Assembly (NCBI GenBank): GCA_963739385.1
Contig: CAVUAI010000053.1
Location: forward strand, 62,001-126,000
Direction: 5' to 3'
Length of the DNA: 64,000 nucleotides
DNA from: VAZQ01 sp963739385
GTDB taxonomy: Bacteria > Pseudomonadota > Alphaproteobacteria > Rhizobiales > Xanthobacteraceae
A model generated the notes under the pieces. The model was not told where the DNA came from and did not search any database. It saw only the letters and a list, made by a program, of their open reading frames with translations. Below are positions 10,257 through 19,697 of the stretch, piece after piece. Position 1 is the stretch's first letter; the number at the start of each line of letters is the position of its first letter. Made by a program: the position numbers and the translations under genes.

Positions 10257-13006
10257 GAAGCTGCTTCCATCTTGCTGTCGACCGCCGGATTTGTCTGCAC
10301 AAGCCGGCGGATGCGCTCGACCAGGTCGGCAGGCCGGAACGTCTCCTTCACCAATACGGATTGCACACCGGAGTTTAGCCGTTCCCGGTCTGTTGCGTCG
10401 AGATCGCGGGAGGTGATGACGATGACCGGAATGTTCCGCCAGCCCACCTTCTTCTGCAGGGCGGCGACGACAGCAAAGCCGTCCATCTCCGGCATCATCA
10501 GATCGAGCAAGATCACATCCGGCTTGTCTTCTTGTAGGTGAGCCAGCGCCTCTCGGCCGTTGGCGGCTTCCTGTACCATCCATTGCTGGCCTTCGAGCCA
10601 TCCGCGTATGCGATCGCGCTGGATCTCGTCGTCCTCAACCAACAGAACCCGTGTGGGCGGTGTCGACGCCCGAAAGCGGCCGACTAGCCGATGCAGCCGT
10701 TCGCGGTCGATCGGTTTGGTTAGATAGCCGGCCGCACCGAGTGCAATACCGCGCCGGTGCTCATCCACAATCGTCACCATGATGACCGGAATCTCGGCGA
10801 GCTCGGTATCCTGCCGCAGCGCGGCCATCACCGACCACCCGTCGAGGTCCGGCATCATTACGTCGAGCGTAATCACGGTCGGCCGCAATTCCTTGGCCAG
10901 CTTGAGCCCCTCGAACCCGCCGCTCGCAGCTACGACGGAAAAGCCCTCTGCCTTGAGATAATCCGAAATGAGCTCGCGCGCTGTAGCGTCGTCGTCGATG
11001 ACGAGAACGCAATCGGTGCTGGGCCCGCGGCTGTCATCGGAAGCGATCGAAGTCTTTGCCAGCGAGTCAGCGCTGCCGGGCAAGCGGACGCTAAAGACTG
11101 AGCCCTTGCCCAGCTCGCTCGTAACCTTGACCTCCCCACCCATCATGCGTGCAAGCTTGCGTGTGATCGCAAGACCAAGGCCAGTTCCACCATATTGCCG
11201 CGCGGTCGAGGAATCGCCCTGCGTGAACTCCTCAAACAGCTTCGCCTGCTGCTCGGGCGTCATGCCGATGCCGGTATCGGCTACTGCAAACTCGATCCAA
11301 TTGCGTCCGTCGACCACTTTTCGTACGCGCAGCGTCACTTTCCCCTGCTTGGTAAACTTACAAGCGTTGCTCAATAGATTGAGCAGGATCTGCCGCAACC
11401 GCATTGGATCAACGATCAGCGGGCCAAGGTTCTCCAGGCTTTCGACGATCAGGCTGTTCTTGTTCTGCTCGGCAAGCTGCCGCGCGGTGCCGGTCACCTC
11501 GTCAATCAGCGGGGCCAAATCTACCGATTCAGGACTGAGCTCGAGCTTGCCGGCTTCGATCTTCGAGAGGTCGAGCACCTGATTGATGAGGCCCAGGAGG
11601 TGACTCCCGGCACGGTGCACCCGGCGCAGCGGCTCTGCCGCCTTTTCGGTGCCGAAGCGCGCCGCATTGGTGACCATCATCTCCGTGAGCCCAATGATGG
11701 CGTTGAGCGGCGTGCGAAGCTCATGGCTCATGCTGGCGAGGAATTGCGACTTGTGCTGGCTCGCCATTTCGAGCTGGCGGCTCTTCTCCTCCACTTCGCG
11801 CGTGCGCAGCTCGACCTTCTGTTCTAGTCCGGCATAGGATTCCTGTAGGCGTCCGGCCATATCGTTGAACTGGTCGGCCAGCACTTCCAATTCGTCGCCC
11901 GTCTTGATGGCGATGCGCTGGCTAAGATCGCCGCTGCCGATACGCGCGGCGCCCGCCCGCAGCGCCTGGATCGGCCCGACCATGCGGCCGGCGAGGAACA
12001 TCCCGGCGAGGACGGCAAAGCCAAGCGCGGCCAGCAGCACCAGCGCCAGCCGCTGCAACGCCGTGTAAAGCGGGGCATAAGCCTCCTCGGCCGGGAGCTC
12101 GACGAAGACCCGCCAGCCGAGCGGCGCCACCGGCGCAGAGGCCGTGAGCACATTGTGGGCTTCGATGTCCTGCGCTTCCTGCACCGTCTCCGATGGGCTG
12201 TCGCTCGCACCGCGCGCCGCACGCACTTGCGTCAGCCGCGACATGTCGGTGTTGCGCAGCACCAGGCTGATGTCGGGATGGGCGATCAAACGCCCCTGCG
12301 CGTCCACGACATAGGCGTGGCCGCGCTCGCCGACCTTGATCTGCGAGACCACGTCCCAAATCAGCTTGAGATTCACCTCGGCGACGCTCACACCGGCATC
12401 ACGCCGGGTGCCGGCGATGGCGAGCGTCATGTACGGTTCCGATTCACGACGGAAGTACACCGGCCCGTAATAGACCTTGTGCGCCACGGCCTCCATGAAC
12501 TTCGGATCGTTGGAAAAATCGGTGCCGCTGCCGACCACGTCCATCGCCAGCCGCGAAACCCGCAGCCGCTCCTTGCCGCTGGCGTCGATCTGCGCCAGCT
12601 CGGTAATGGCGGGCACCTGCCGCAGCAGCCGCAACGCATCGAAGCGGCGCTGCTCGATCGAGCCGGCCGACCAGGGCAATTGCGTCGTCCAGCCGAGCTG
12701 GCTCTCAATCTCCTTGATGAACTGTCCGATCTTGGCGGCGGCGGCTTCCGCCTGTTCGCGCTGAATGCGGATGAGGGAAACCTTGTGCTCCTGGTAGTAG
12801 AAGTAGACGTCGAAAATACCGTTCGACAGGAGCGCGACGCAGACCACCGCCACGAACAGCGCAACGTACTTGGTAAACAGGCGTCGGCGGGTTTTCGGAG
12901 CGGGAGCCTCGGCCGGCGCTTGAGGCTGCTCACCGTTTGCCGGGAGCCCCGCGCGTTTCGGAGCAAAGCGCTGAATGAAATCGCGAAGCCTCATCGACCG
13001 GGCCAT
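10253..13006 (-). CDS. hybrid sensor histidine kinase (Cache-HAMP-HisKA-HATPase-REC-REC)
   Basis: About 917 residues. Domains in order: cytoplasmic N-terminus, TM1 (about 45-65), periplasmic dCache-like ligand domain (about 70-305, with PVYFRRESEPYMTLAIAG), TM2 (about 317-338), HAMP, coiled coil, HisKA with SHELRTPLN (His428), HATPase with DTGIGM and GGTGLGL, then two receivers with phospho-Asp715 (TLDVMMPDLDG) and Asp835 (LLDLMMPEMDG). An inner-membrane sensor starting a multistep phosphorelay. The upstream gene encodes a periplasmic binding protein and the downstream gene a lone receiver, both overlapping or nearly so. A TTG at 13045 would overlap the upstream stop and add 13 residues; the ATG at 13006 is used because it is the first ordinary start. 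Confidence 0.9.
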   Translation of the reverse strand: MARSMRLRDFIQRFAPKRAGLPANGEQPQAPAEAPAPKTRRRLFTKYVALFVAVVCVALLSNGIFDVYFYYQEHKVSLIRIQREQAEAAAAKIGQFIKEIESQLGWTTQLPWSAGSIEQRRFDALRLLRQVPAITELAQIDASGKERLRVSRLAMDVVGSGTDFSNDPKFMEAVAHKVYYGPVYFRRESEPYMTLAIAGTRRDAGVSVAEVNLKLIWDVVSQIKVGERGHAYVVDAQGRLIAHPDISLVLRNTDMSRLTQVRAARGASDSPSETVQEAQDIEAHNVLTASAPVAPLGWRVFVELPAEEAYAPLYTALQRLALVLLAALGFAVLAGMFLAGRMVGPIQALRAGAARIGSGDLSQRIAIKTGDELEVLADQFNDMAGRLQESYAGLEQKVELRTREVEEKSRQLEMASQHKSQFLASMSHELRTPLNAIIGLTEMMVTNAARFGTEKAAEPLRRVHRAGSHLLGLINQVLDLSKIEAGKLELSPESVDLAPLIDEVTGTARQLAEQNKNSLIVESLENLGPLIVDPMRLRQILLNLLSNACKFTKQGKVTLRVRKVVDGRNWIEFAVADTGIGMTPEQQAKLFEEFTQGDSSTARQYGGTGLGLAITRKLARMMGGEVKVTSELGKGSVFSVRLPGSADSLAKTSIASDDSRGPSTDCVLVIDDDATARELISDYLKAEGFSVVAASGGFEGLKLAKELRPTVITLDVMMPDLDGWSVMAALRQDTELAEIPVIMVTIVDEHRRGIALGAAGYLTKPIDRERLHRLVGRFRASTPPTRVLLVEDDEIQRDRIRGWLEGQQWMVQEAANGREALAHLQEDKPDVILLDLMMPEMDGFAVVAALQKKVGWRNIPVIVITSRDLDATDRERLNSGVQSVLVKETFRPADLVERIRRLVQTNPAVDSKMEAAS

Positions 13007-13037
13007 GTTGTGTCCGGTGCCGCGATGCGTTCCCGCC

Positions 13038-14027
13038 TCATTCAATCACCTCGTCGGCGCGGCCGAGCCACAAGGGCGGCACGGCGAGGCCCAGCGCATT
13101 GGCGGTCTTGAGGTTGATCACTAGCTCGAACTTGACCGGCGCCTGCACCGGGAGATCGCCTGGGACGGCGCCTTTGAGAATGCGGTCGACATAGGAGGCC
13201 GCGCGCCGGTAGACATCGGCCAAATCGCTGCCATAAGACATCAGGCCGCCGCTCGCGGCGAAGTGCCGATAGGGATAGACGGCGGGCAGGCGGTGCTGCG
13301 CCGCCAGCGCGATGATCAGGTCGCGATGGTTGGTGGTGCTGACGTCCGGCAGAACCATCAGGCCGCCATTCCCGTCGCCCACGAAGACCTCAATAGCGTG
13401 CCCGATCTCACTGACGTCGCGGAGGGGCATCTGGATCGGCTCGACGTCAAAGGACGGAGCCGCGTCCTCGACCGGCTGCCAGAACATCGGGGCGAACGGC
13501 GCCGTGTCCGGATTAAAGATGAGCGCCACACGTTTGACCTTCGGCGCGACATGCTTAAGCGCCTCCAGCCATTTGCTGCCGATGGTGAACTCGAAACTGG
13601 TGAACCCCGTGAGATAGCCGCCGGGGCGGGCGAGGTTCGGCACGAAGCCGCCGCCGACCGGATCGGTCACCTGCACGAACACGATCGGCAGGGACGTTCC
13701 CTGGCGCAAAGCCGCCAACACCGGCGTGCTGGTGGCGAGGATCAGGTCCGGCGCGAGGCCGACCAGCTCGGTTGCCTGGCTATGCAGCAGGGTGGCGTCG
13801 CCAGGCGCCCAACGGTACTCCAGGCGAAGGTTGCGCCCCTCCGTCCAGCCTAGCTCCCGCAGCCCGGCCTCAAACGCTTTGACACGCAGTTGCGCTTCCG
13901 GATCGCTTGGCGCCATTGCCAACAGTACCCCCACCAGCCGCACGCGATTGCTCTGCTGCGCGCGCGCCGCAAGTGGCCACGCGGCCACCGCTCCGCCGAG
14001 AAGCCCGATGAACTCCCGCCGCCTCAC
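13038..14027 (-). CDS. ABC-type substrate-binding protein (ABC_sub_bind family), second of a tandem pair
   Basis: A 329-residue periplasmic binding protein of the TrpX-like ABC_sub_bind family (PF04392). Seen: twin-arginine-like signal (MRRREFIGLLGGAVAAWPLA, ending ARAQQ), then VRLVGVLLAMAPSD, GLRELGWTEGRNL, IVFVQVTDPVGGGFV, and the family C-terminus LVINLKTANALGL. The GTG start overlaps the stop of the preceding gene (GTGA). No permease or ATPase gene is present, so it probably delivers ligand to the neighbouring Cache-domain kinase, as binding proteins do in other sensory systems; this is inference. Ligand unknown. Confidence 0.88.
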   Translation of the reverse strand: MRRREFIGLLGGAVAAWPLAARAQQSNRVRLVGVLLAMAPSDPEAQLRVKAFEAGLRELGWTEGRNLRLEYRWAPGDATLLHSQATELVGLAPDLILATSTPVLAALRQGTSLPIVFVQVTDPVGGGFVPNLARPGGYLTGFTSFEFTIGSKWLEALKHVAPKVKRVALIFNPDTAPFAPMFWQPVEDAAPSFDVEPIQMPLRDVSEIGHAIEVFVGDGNGGLMVLPDVSTTNHRDLIIALAAQHRLPAVYPYRHFAASGGLMSYGSDLADVYRRAASYVDRILKGAVPGDLPVQAPVKFELVINLKTANALGLAVPPLWLGRADEVIE

Positions 14028-14995
14028 TCGATCACCTCGTCGGCGGCGACGAGCAGCGCTTGAGGAATGGTCAGGCCGAGCGCCTTGGCGGTCTTGAGGT
14101 TGATGATCAGCTCGACCTTCGTGGACTGCTGGACCGCCAGGTCGGCCGGCTTCTCGCCGTTGAGAATCCGGCCGGTGTAGACGCCCATCAGACGATTTGC
14201 GTCCTCACTACCCCCGTAGCCCATCAGGCCACCGGCCGCCGCAAAGTCCCGACCCTGGAAGATCGCGGGCACCGCGTGGCGCACGGTCAGCGCGGCGAGT
14301 TGTTCGCTCTGGCCAACGAAGAATCCATCGGTGCCGATCACGAGCGCGCCGGCTCGCTGTCGGACCAAGGTTGCGAACGTCGCGTCGAAGTCGCGTTCGC
14401 TGCTCGCATGCAGGACATGGAGCTTGAGCCCGAGCGTGCGAGCCGCCGCCAGCGTGTCTTGCGACAGGCTCTCGGCATTGGGATTGGCCGGGTTGAGGAG
14501 CAGCGCAATGACGGTGGCCGTGGGGACCAGTTCGTGCAGCAGGGCCAGCCGCTTCGGCGCCAGCTCTGCGTTCAACAGGCTCACGCCGGTGAGGTTGCCG
14601 CCCGGCCGGTTCAGGCTGGCGACAAGGCCGAGCTTGACCGGGTCGAAGCCCACGACGAACACGATCGGAATAGTCGTGGTGGCGGCCTTGGCCGCCATAG
14701 CCGCAGGGCCATTCGCGACAATCACGCTGACCCGACGTTGAACCAGATCGGTCGCCAGTGTCGCCAGTTGATCGTATTGGCCGTCCGCCCAGCGAAATTC
14801 GATGGTCACGTTCCGGCCCTCGTCATAACCGGCTTCGCTCAGCCCGTTGCGGAACGCGCGTAAACGACGCTCGCGCAGATAAGGCGAATCAGTGCCGAGG
14901 AACCCGACCGCCGGCATCGTCGGCTGCTGCGCGCGCGCGGCAAGCGGCCAGACGGCCGCAGCGCCGACCACACCGAGAAATTCGCGTCGCCTCAT
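14024..14995 (-). CDS. ABC-type substrate-binding protein (ABC_sub_bind family), first of a tandem pair
   Basis: A 323-residue paralogue of the following gene, same family and layout: signal MRRREFLGVVGAAAVWPLA ending ARAQQ, then VGFLGTDSPYLRERRLRAF, GYDEGRNVTIEFRWADG, IPIVFVVGFDPVKLGLV and C-terminal ELIINLKTAKALGL. I start at the ATG before the signal peptide; longer in-frame extensions run into untranslated sequence. It overlaps the next gene by four bases. The two proteins share the end motif ADEVIE, so the pair probably arose by tandem duplication and may bind different ligands for one sensor kinase. Confidence 0.88.
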   Translation of the reverse strand: MRRREFLGVVGAAAVWPLAARAQQPTMPAVGFLGTDSPYLRERRLRAFRNGLSEAGYDEGRNVTIEFRWADGQYDQLATLATDLVQRRVSVIVANGPAAMAAKAATTTIPIVFVVGFDPVKLGLVASLNRPGGNLTGVSLLNAELAPKRLALLHELVPTATVIALLLNPANPNAESLSQDTLAAARTLGLKLHVLHASSERDFDATFATLVRQRAGALVIGTDGFFVGQSEQLAALTVRHAVPAIFQGRDFAAAGGLMGYGGSEDANRLMGVYTGRILNGEKPADLAVQQSTKVELIINLKTAKALGLTIPQALLVAADEVIE

Positions 14996-15089
14996 GTGTC
15001 CAGCCAGGCCAAGGGAAGGGATAGTAATGGCGGAAACGGCGGGCACCTCGCTCCCTGGAATTCCGAACTCAATCAGACGACGAACAAGC

Positions 15090-15461
15090 CTACTTAACAG
15101 CGCCGAGCATTTTGGCGCATGCCTCAGCGACTGCCGTAGTGTTCGATGTATTGCTTCCGGGAAATTTGGCCCAACCGCCCTTTTCGATGAATGAGCCTTG
15201 CTCGGGCGCACTGATTTTCATCAAAGCGACTTTGTTTTTCGTCACTTCAGCGGCGTGTTGGAAGTTGTCCGCGCAAATGGGTGCGAGTGCCTCGACGACA
15301 GCCGCATTCGCGCTTATCTTGGCCATCTCCTTAGCCGAACTCTCGAACATCACTCCGAGTCCGTTGAATCCGACGAACGCGGTGATCACCGCCCCGATCG
15401 CCGTGCCCAGAAGAATCCGCTTCAACGAGTAATCGTCGAGCATCGCTTTAGATGTTTCCAT
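15090..15461 (-). CDS. small single-span membrane protein, paralogue 2 of 3
   Basis: 123 residues, same layout as the genes at 8681 and 22968: helix with SLKRILLGTAIGAV, a glycine-rich membrane segment (about 15-38), then ALAPICADNF (Cys63) and AEACAKML (Cys115). It lacks the FYWGGW block of the other two (here VGFNGLGVMFES), so it is the most diverged copy. Start: GAGGAAATGTC before ATG at 15461. It lies 94 bases upstream of the tandem binding-protein/hybrid-kinase genes on the same strand and may be the first gene of that operon, the only hint to function. No known domain recognised. Confidence 0.75.
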   Translation of the reverse strand: METSKAMLDDYSLKRILLGTAIGAVITAFVGFNGLGVMFESSAKEMAKISANAAVVEALAPICADNFQHAAEVTKNKVALMKISAPEQGSFIEKGGWAKFPGSNTSNTTAVAEACAKMLGAVK

Positions 15462-15896
15462 GACATTTCCTCTGAACCGACCCTCCCCAGATGCAACTCT
15501 GGAACGGACCGCAAAGAAGGAGGTCACCAAGTGACTCCGGCCGCGTCACATCGTGGCTGGTCCTTCCGATCTGTTCCAATACAATGCTGTACGCGGCATC
15601 AACCTGGACTTTGCGCCGGACAGCCTCGCGCCGTCTGTGCAATATTGATCACGGTCGCCACAATTCAAAACTGACTGGCTCGCACCAGGCGCTCGAATTG
15701 GGACGCAATGTCCATCGAGGATAAAACTCGGTCACTGGAGCGATGTCCGCTGCACGACCGCTCTTCCACTGAAAGCGGAAGTCCCAGCGATCCCGCTATG
15801 TCGCTGAAGTGCCGGATTCAGACATCCATCCGATCCATAAAGTGAATCAGGGAACAGGCTATGGATGTAGTCGGACCGGAGAATCGACCCTCATGG
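15462..15896. other. intergenic, no supported gene
   Basis: About 435 bases between cfa and the small membrane-protein gene. Frames on both strands are short, without ribosome sites. It contains a weak relative of the ATGTCCGC repeat near 15743. Promoter elements for the minus-strand operon are expected here but none is convincing. Confidence 0.4.
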
Positions 15897-17156
15897 CTAC
15901 GCCTCCCTTTTCACCGGGGTAAGGTGTCGCATGGTGCCGATCCGAGACCCTTCTCGTTCACGCTCGTACATGTAATCCCGCGTCAAGGGCACGCTGTCGA
16001 ACTGCCGCGCGAGCTGCGCTTGAAAAACCACCAGACCGCCGTAGCGGAACGCCAATTCGCTCGAGGCAAGGTAGAATTCCCACATGCGGCAAAACCGCTC
16101 ATCGTAGATCCGGCCATCATGTCGGTGGCTCGCCAGAAAGCGCTCACGCCAGTGACGAAGCGTCTCGGCATAGTGCAGGCGCAGGACCTCCAAATCGGTG
16201 AGAACCAGACCCGCACGTTCGATGACTGGCGCGACCTCCGAGAGAGCGGGAATGTGTCCTCCCGGGAAAATGTACTTTCGTGTCCATGCACTCGTGATGG
16301 TTGGGCCATTGCTGCGCCCTATCGAATGAATGAGCGCGATGCCATCAGGGCTCAGCAGTTCCCGGATCTTCTGGAAGAACCGTGCATAGTTTGGAGCGCC
16401 GACATGCTCGAACATTCCGACTGAGACGATCCGATCGAACGGCCCCTCGATCTCGCGATAATCGTTCAGGGTGAAGCGTACGCGCTCGTCCAGCTGCGCC
16501 TGCTTGGCACGTTGCCGCGCGACAGTCAGCTGCTCGCGCGAGAGCGTGACGCCGACAACCTCGACCCGCTCCGTCTCGGCCAAGGAAAGCGCCAGACCGC
16601 CCCACCCACAGCCGACGTCGAGTACCCGGAGGCCCGGCTCTAATAGAAGCTTGGCTGCGATGTGTCGCTTCTTGGCCTCTTGCGCCTGTTCCAGAGAAAA
16701 GCTTGGGTCGGCGAAATAGGCGCAGGAATACTGCAAGTCGGTGTCGAGAAACTGCCGATAGTGCTCATGGGGGAGGTCATAGTGGTGTGCTGCGTGGCGC
16801 CTCGCCGAGCGGCGAGAATTGCGTTGATGCATCCACCTCAGAACCGCCTGCAAAGGCCCAATGGCAGAATTGCCCGGAACGCGCCCTTGCTCCAGCTGGT
16901 TGCGCCCCAGGAGCTCGAGCAGATCCCAGAGCGTGCCGCGCTCAATGATTAAAGCGCCGTCCATGTAAAGTTCGCCGAGATAGAGGTCCGGATGCAGCGC
17001 GAGCTTCAACGAGGTGAGCGCGCCTTTGAGGCGTACGGCCACATCCTGACAAGGCTCTGCGGCTGTCAATTCGCCGAATTGTTCCTCGTCGCCGTCGGGT
17101 CGAATGACCGTTAGTCGCCCGTGCTTGATCAGTCGCCTGAGGGTCTTTCCTAGCAT
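15897..17156 (-). CDS. cfa: cyclopropane-fatty-acyl-phospholipid synthase
   Basis: A 419-residue class I SAM-dependent enzyme that adds a methylene bridge to unsaturated acyl chains of membrane phospholipids, usually during stationary phase or acid/drying stress. Seen: N-terminal non-catalytic domain (1-120), SAM motif VLDVGCGWGG at about 178-187, YREIEGPFDRIVSVGMFEHVG, the family motif RKYIFPGGHIPALSE (about 294-309) and WEFYLASSELAFRYG. Length is as expected (about 400). It sits alone between an intergenic gap and a divergent small gene; neighbours with stress character (Hsp20, Crp-type regulator) fit a stress-related role. Confidence 0.92.
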   Translation of the reverse strand: MLGKTLRRLIKHGRLTVIRPDGDEEQFGELTAAEPCQDVAVRLKGALTSLKLALHPDLYLGELYMDGALIIERGTLWDLLELLGRNQLEQGRVPGNSAIGPLQAVLRWMHQRNSRRSARRHAAHHYDLPHEHYRQFLDTDLQYSCAYFADPSFSLEQAQEAKKRHIAAKLLLEPGLRVLDVGCGWGGLALSLAETERVEVVGVTLSREQLTVARQRAKQAQLDERVRFTLNDYREIEGPFDRIVSVGMFEHVGAPNYARFFQKIRELLSPDGIALIHSIGRSNGPTITSAWTRKYIFPGGHIPALSEVAPVIERAGLVLTDLEVLRLHYAETLRHWRERFLASHRHDGRIYDERFCRMWEFYLASSELAFRYGGLVVFQAQLARQFDSVPLTRDYMYEREREGSRIGTMRHLTPVKREA

Positions 17157-17370
17157 GATCGCGCCGCCTTACGGCAAGGGCGCCCATGATATCCGATCCG
17201 GATCAGGTGATCGACCCTGGAACTTGCGCATTGCTTCGCTGCGGCACATGGCGCGCGCTGCCGCTATCGTCCATCGGTCACTGCATTCGGCCGAAATTGG
17301 TTGGGACAACTCATCTCCCTTGCGAACCTAGGAAGGTGATATGACTCTCTTGAGATAGGAGTTCGTTGCA

Positions 17371-17571
17371 ATGAATGAGCACGAAATTCTGCAAAGCTTC
17401 TGGCACAACAGCGATGGAACTTGGACGCCGTTGAAGACCATTGCGGTTGCAGGCGTAAAAATGGAACAGGGTGTCAAATTTTCGCGCGGCCAACTGCACA
17501 GCGGGATTGATGTCGCTGAGTATCTTGATGGCTTGGCGACCAACTATCCTCTTTCCGTGCAGGGGTCATAA
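17371..17571 (+). CDS. small hypothetical protein, 66 aa
   Basis: Not recognised. A soluble protein with aromatic residues (QSFWHNSDGTWTPLKTIAV) and a C-terminal SGIDVAEYLDGLATNYP. GGAG lies about 11 bases before the ATG. The composition is that of a folded small protein and not of a shadow frame, and no longer frame overlaps it. It is transcribed away from cfa. Function unknown. Confidence 0.5.
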   Translation: MNEHEILQSFWHNSDGTWTPLKTIAVAGVKMEQGVKFSRGQLHSGIDVAEYLDGLATNYPLSVQGS

Positions 17572-17852
17572 CCGGCGGCGCCAGCAAGGTTCACGCTAGG
17601 TCCGCAGTGCCTCCGACCCCGGAAATGCGCCGCGCCGTCCAAAGCAACTGTCCCGAAGAGTATCGCCGTCTTGGTGATGAAATAGACGCAGAATGCACGC
17701 GCGACCTCTTTCATCAATCGGCGTTTGGGAACAGGTCCACGAACGCGAGCATTAGGCGCGCTGAGTCGTGCCTTGGCTGTTTTCCTTGAGGAACGAGTCG
17801 ATGTCCTGACCCCCATTCGGGCATGCTGAACGTAAATATGTTATTGCAGAAT

Positions 17853-18569
17853 TTACTCTGCACCAATTGCTTCATCTCTCGTTCTGATCTCTGGCTTGTC
17901 GTGCAAGACCACGTTCAACAAGGAACTACGGACTTCCAGTTTTCCGTTGTATTCGATAAAACCCAATTTGCGGAATTTGTTCATGAAAAAGCTTACGCGT
18001 GATCGGGTCGTGCCGATCATCTCCGCCAGCGTTTCCTGACTGAAGGTTCCCATGATCGGCTCCGGCCTGCCTTCCTTGCCGAAATTTGCAAGGAGAAGGA
18101 GAAGCCGGGCGAGGCGCTTTTCGCTCGAATTGAACAATTGATCGATCAAGTCCTCTTCAATTCGGCTGTTCCGGGTCAATAGATAGGCCATGAACAGTTC
18201 GGAAAAATCCGGCTCGTTGTGAATGGCGGCGACCATGGTCGCCTTCTCCAGGCGGGTAATCACGCATTCATCGACCGCCCTCGAGGTTGCGATGCGCAGC
18301 GGATGGCCATTCAGACATCCTTCGCCAAAAAACTGACCTGGTCCCAGGATTGCAACCACCGCCTCCTTGCCTTGCTCTGAAACGACAGTGAGCTTGACCT
18401 TGCCTTGCTGGATGTAAAAAACCGCGTCCGCAACCTCACCCTGTGAGAAAACAATTTGATTCTTCCGATATTTGGATATCGTTTTTCCCTCGCCTACTCT
18501 GGCGAGAAATGTTTTGGGATCAAACGAGGCCTTGCCTCTCTTCCTCAAAGGGACTCCCTTCTTCCTCAC
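17853..18569 (-). CDS. Crp/Fnr-family transcriptional regulator
   Basis: A 238-residue regulator with an N-terminal cyclic-nucleotide-binding fold (about 30-145; GEVADAVFYIQQGKVKL, GPGQFFGEGCL) and a C-terminal winged helix (about 170-225; FSQETLAEMIGTTRSRVSFF, FRKLGFIEYNG). No N-terminal cysteine cluster is present, so it is not an oxygen-sensing FNR; the effector is unknown. I start at GTG 18569 because AAGGAGGAGGGG lies just upstream, whereas the 14-residue extension to 18611 would translate through that ribosome site. It stands alone and may control nearby stress genes; that is inference. Confidence 0.88.
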   Translation of the reverse strand: MRKKGVPLRKRGKASFDPKTFLARVGEGKTISKYRKNQIVFSQGEVADAVFYIQQGKVKLTVVSEQGKEAVVAILGPGQFFGEGCLNGHPLRIATSRAVDECVITRLEKATMVAAIHNEPDFSELFMAYLLTRNSRIEEDLIDQLFNSSEKRLARLLLLLANFGKEGRPEPIMGTFSQETLAEMIGTTRSRVSFFMNKFRKLGFIEYNGKLEVRSSLLNVVLHDKPEIRTRDEAIGAE

Positions 18570-18821
18570 GGATGGCCCCTCCTCCTTCCCCGGACGAAGC
18601 GGTGCGAACACAGGCGATCATATAAGCAATTCCAGTTCCCAAATGAAGAGCTGGCGTGTCACTATCGTTGGATGAGCGCCGTCGGAATCGGAAAATAGAA
18701 CTCCCCGGTGGGTTTGCCGGCCCCCACACGTCGGTAGAGTCCAACAGGCACACCGTCTCGGGCTAAGCAGCAGCCGCCAACGTGTGCTGCTGCCAATCCT
18801 CGCGCCCGCGTGCCAGCCGCG

Positions 18822-19043
18822 CTAATCCTCGATCGTATCGGCAAAGGCTCGTGCGAAACGCACGGCGAGCGCTCTCGCATCTGATCTGAGTTGGTCCTCG
18901 TTTTTCGGGAGGGTCTTCCGGTTTTTGACGGTGACTTCCACAACGAGTTTTCCGCCACCGACATCCTGCTCGGACCAGGTGATCTTTGCTCGCACGTGAT
19001 CCGCGTCCAGAGGAGCCAGCTCGATGTCCACGCCTTTTGCCAC
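18822..19043 (-). CDS. small hypothetical protein, 73 aa
   Basis: Not recognised. Starts at GTG 19043, directly after a strong GGAGGAGA; the longer frame to 19073 would read through this site. The protein alternates strand-like and helical parts: VDIELAPLDADHVRAKITW, KLVVEVTVKNRK, then a helix ARALAVRFARAFADTIED. It is acidic, soluble and without cysteines. A role cannot be assigned. Confidence 0.6.
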   Translation of the reverse strand: MAKGVDIELAPLDADHVRAKITWSEQDVGGGKLVVEVTVKNRKTLPKNEDQLRSDARALAVRFARAFADTIED

Positions 19044-19234
19044 AGTCGCTCTCCTCCGGACGTCAGGAGCCATGCAGCGGTTGCAGCCACGGATGCTTCC
19101 GGTTCAACCGCGAGGGCGGCTTTTCCATTTTGTACTTGCCCTCACCGAAGTCCCATCACGCATTATCCGATCGACGCTGAACCTCGGGCGATGTGCGTTG
19201 CCAGATGCAAAGAGGCCGCCGATTGAGGCGACCT

Positions 19235-19408
19235 TCACAAAGATGTATCTGTTTGCGTCTTCTGGGCATGCTCGGCGAGCGTAAGCCATCTTTCGGCCAT
19301 TTCGATGAAAATGGACTTGTGGGCGGACGTGCGGGCGGCCTCCGCCAATCGAATGCAGTCGGCAGCGTTGATGCGTATCTGGACCAGGGTGAGCAAGTGC
19401 GTTTCCAT
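19235..19408 (-). CDS. small helical protein, 57 aa (rhizobial orphan family)
   Basis: A short all-helical protein: METHLLTLVQIRINAADC, then RLAEAARTSAHKSIFIEM and AERWLTLAEHAQ. The pattern (A/E)xxRxAxxAxxxxxKxxxxxMAxxWLxLAE is typical of a very common family of about 60-residue proteins in Bradyrhizobium-like genomes; a second member lies at 21713-21907. AGGGA precedes the ATG at 19408. Upstream in-frame codons are not needed. Function unknown. Confidence 0.55.
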   Translation of the reverse strand: METHLLTLVQIRINAADCIRLAEAARTSAHKSIFIEMAERWLTLAEHAQKTQTDTSL

Positions 19409-19697
19409 TTCCCTGCATATGGGGACTGACCGAGCTCTTTGCCCGAACAATGAGTTTCGATCCGAACGCACAACCCCGCTGTGTCGCGCAACCCGTGCCC
19501 CGATCATCAGGAAAGTATTTCCGGAGTAAACAAGGCAAAAAGAAATGGAAGTTTCCAAGACCAGAAAGTTGAACCGCTATTTCTCTCACGCATAATTCAA
19601 TATTTCCGCCCTCGCGGTGTGATGTAGGAAGACCGTGATATTCGGAAATATTCTGTTTGGTCCATTGCGAAGACTTGAAAGCGATCTTAAATACGAA

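Noticed and set aside
17544..17816. Frames on both strands between 17.5 and 17.8 kb
   Set aside because: Both are short, basic and lack ribosome sites; neither can be preferred.
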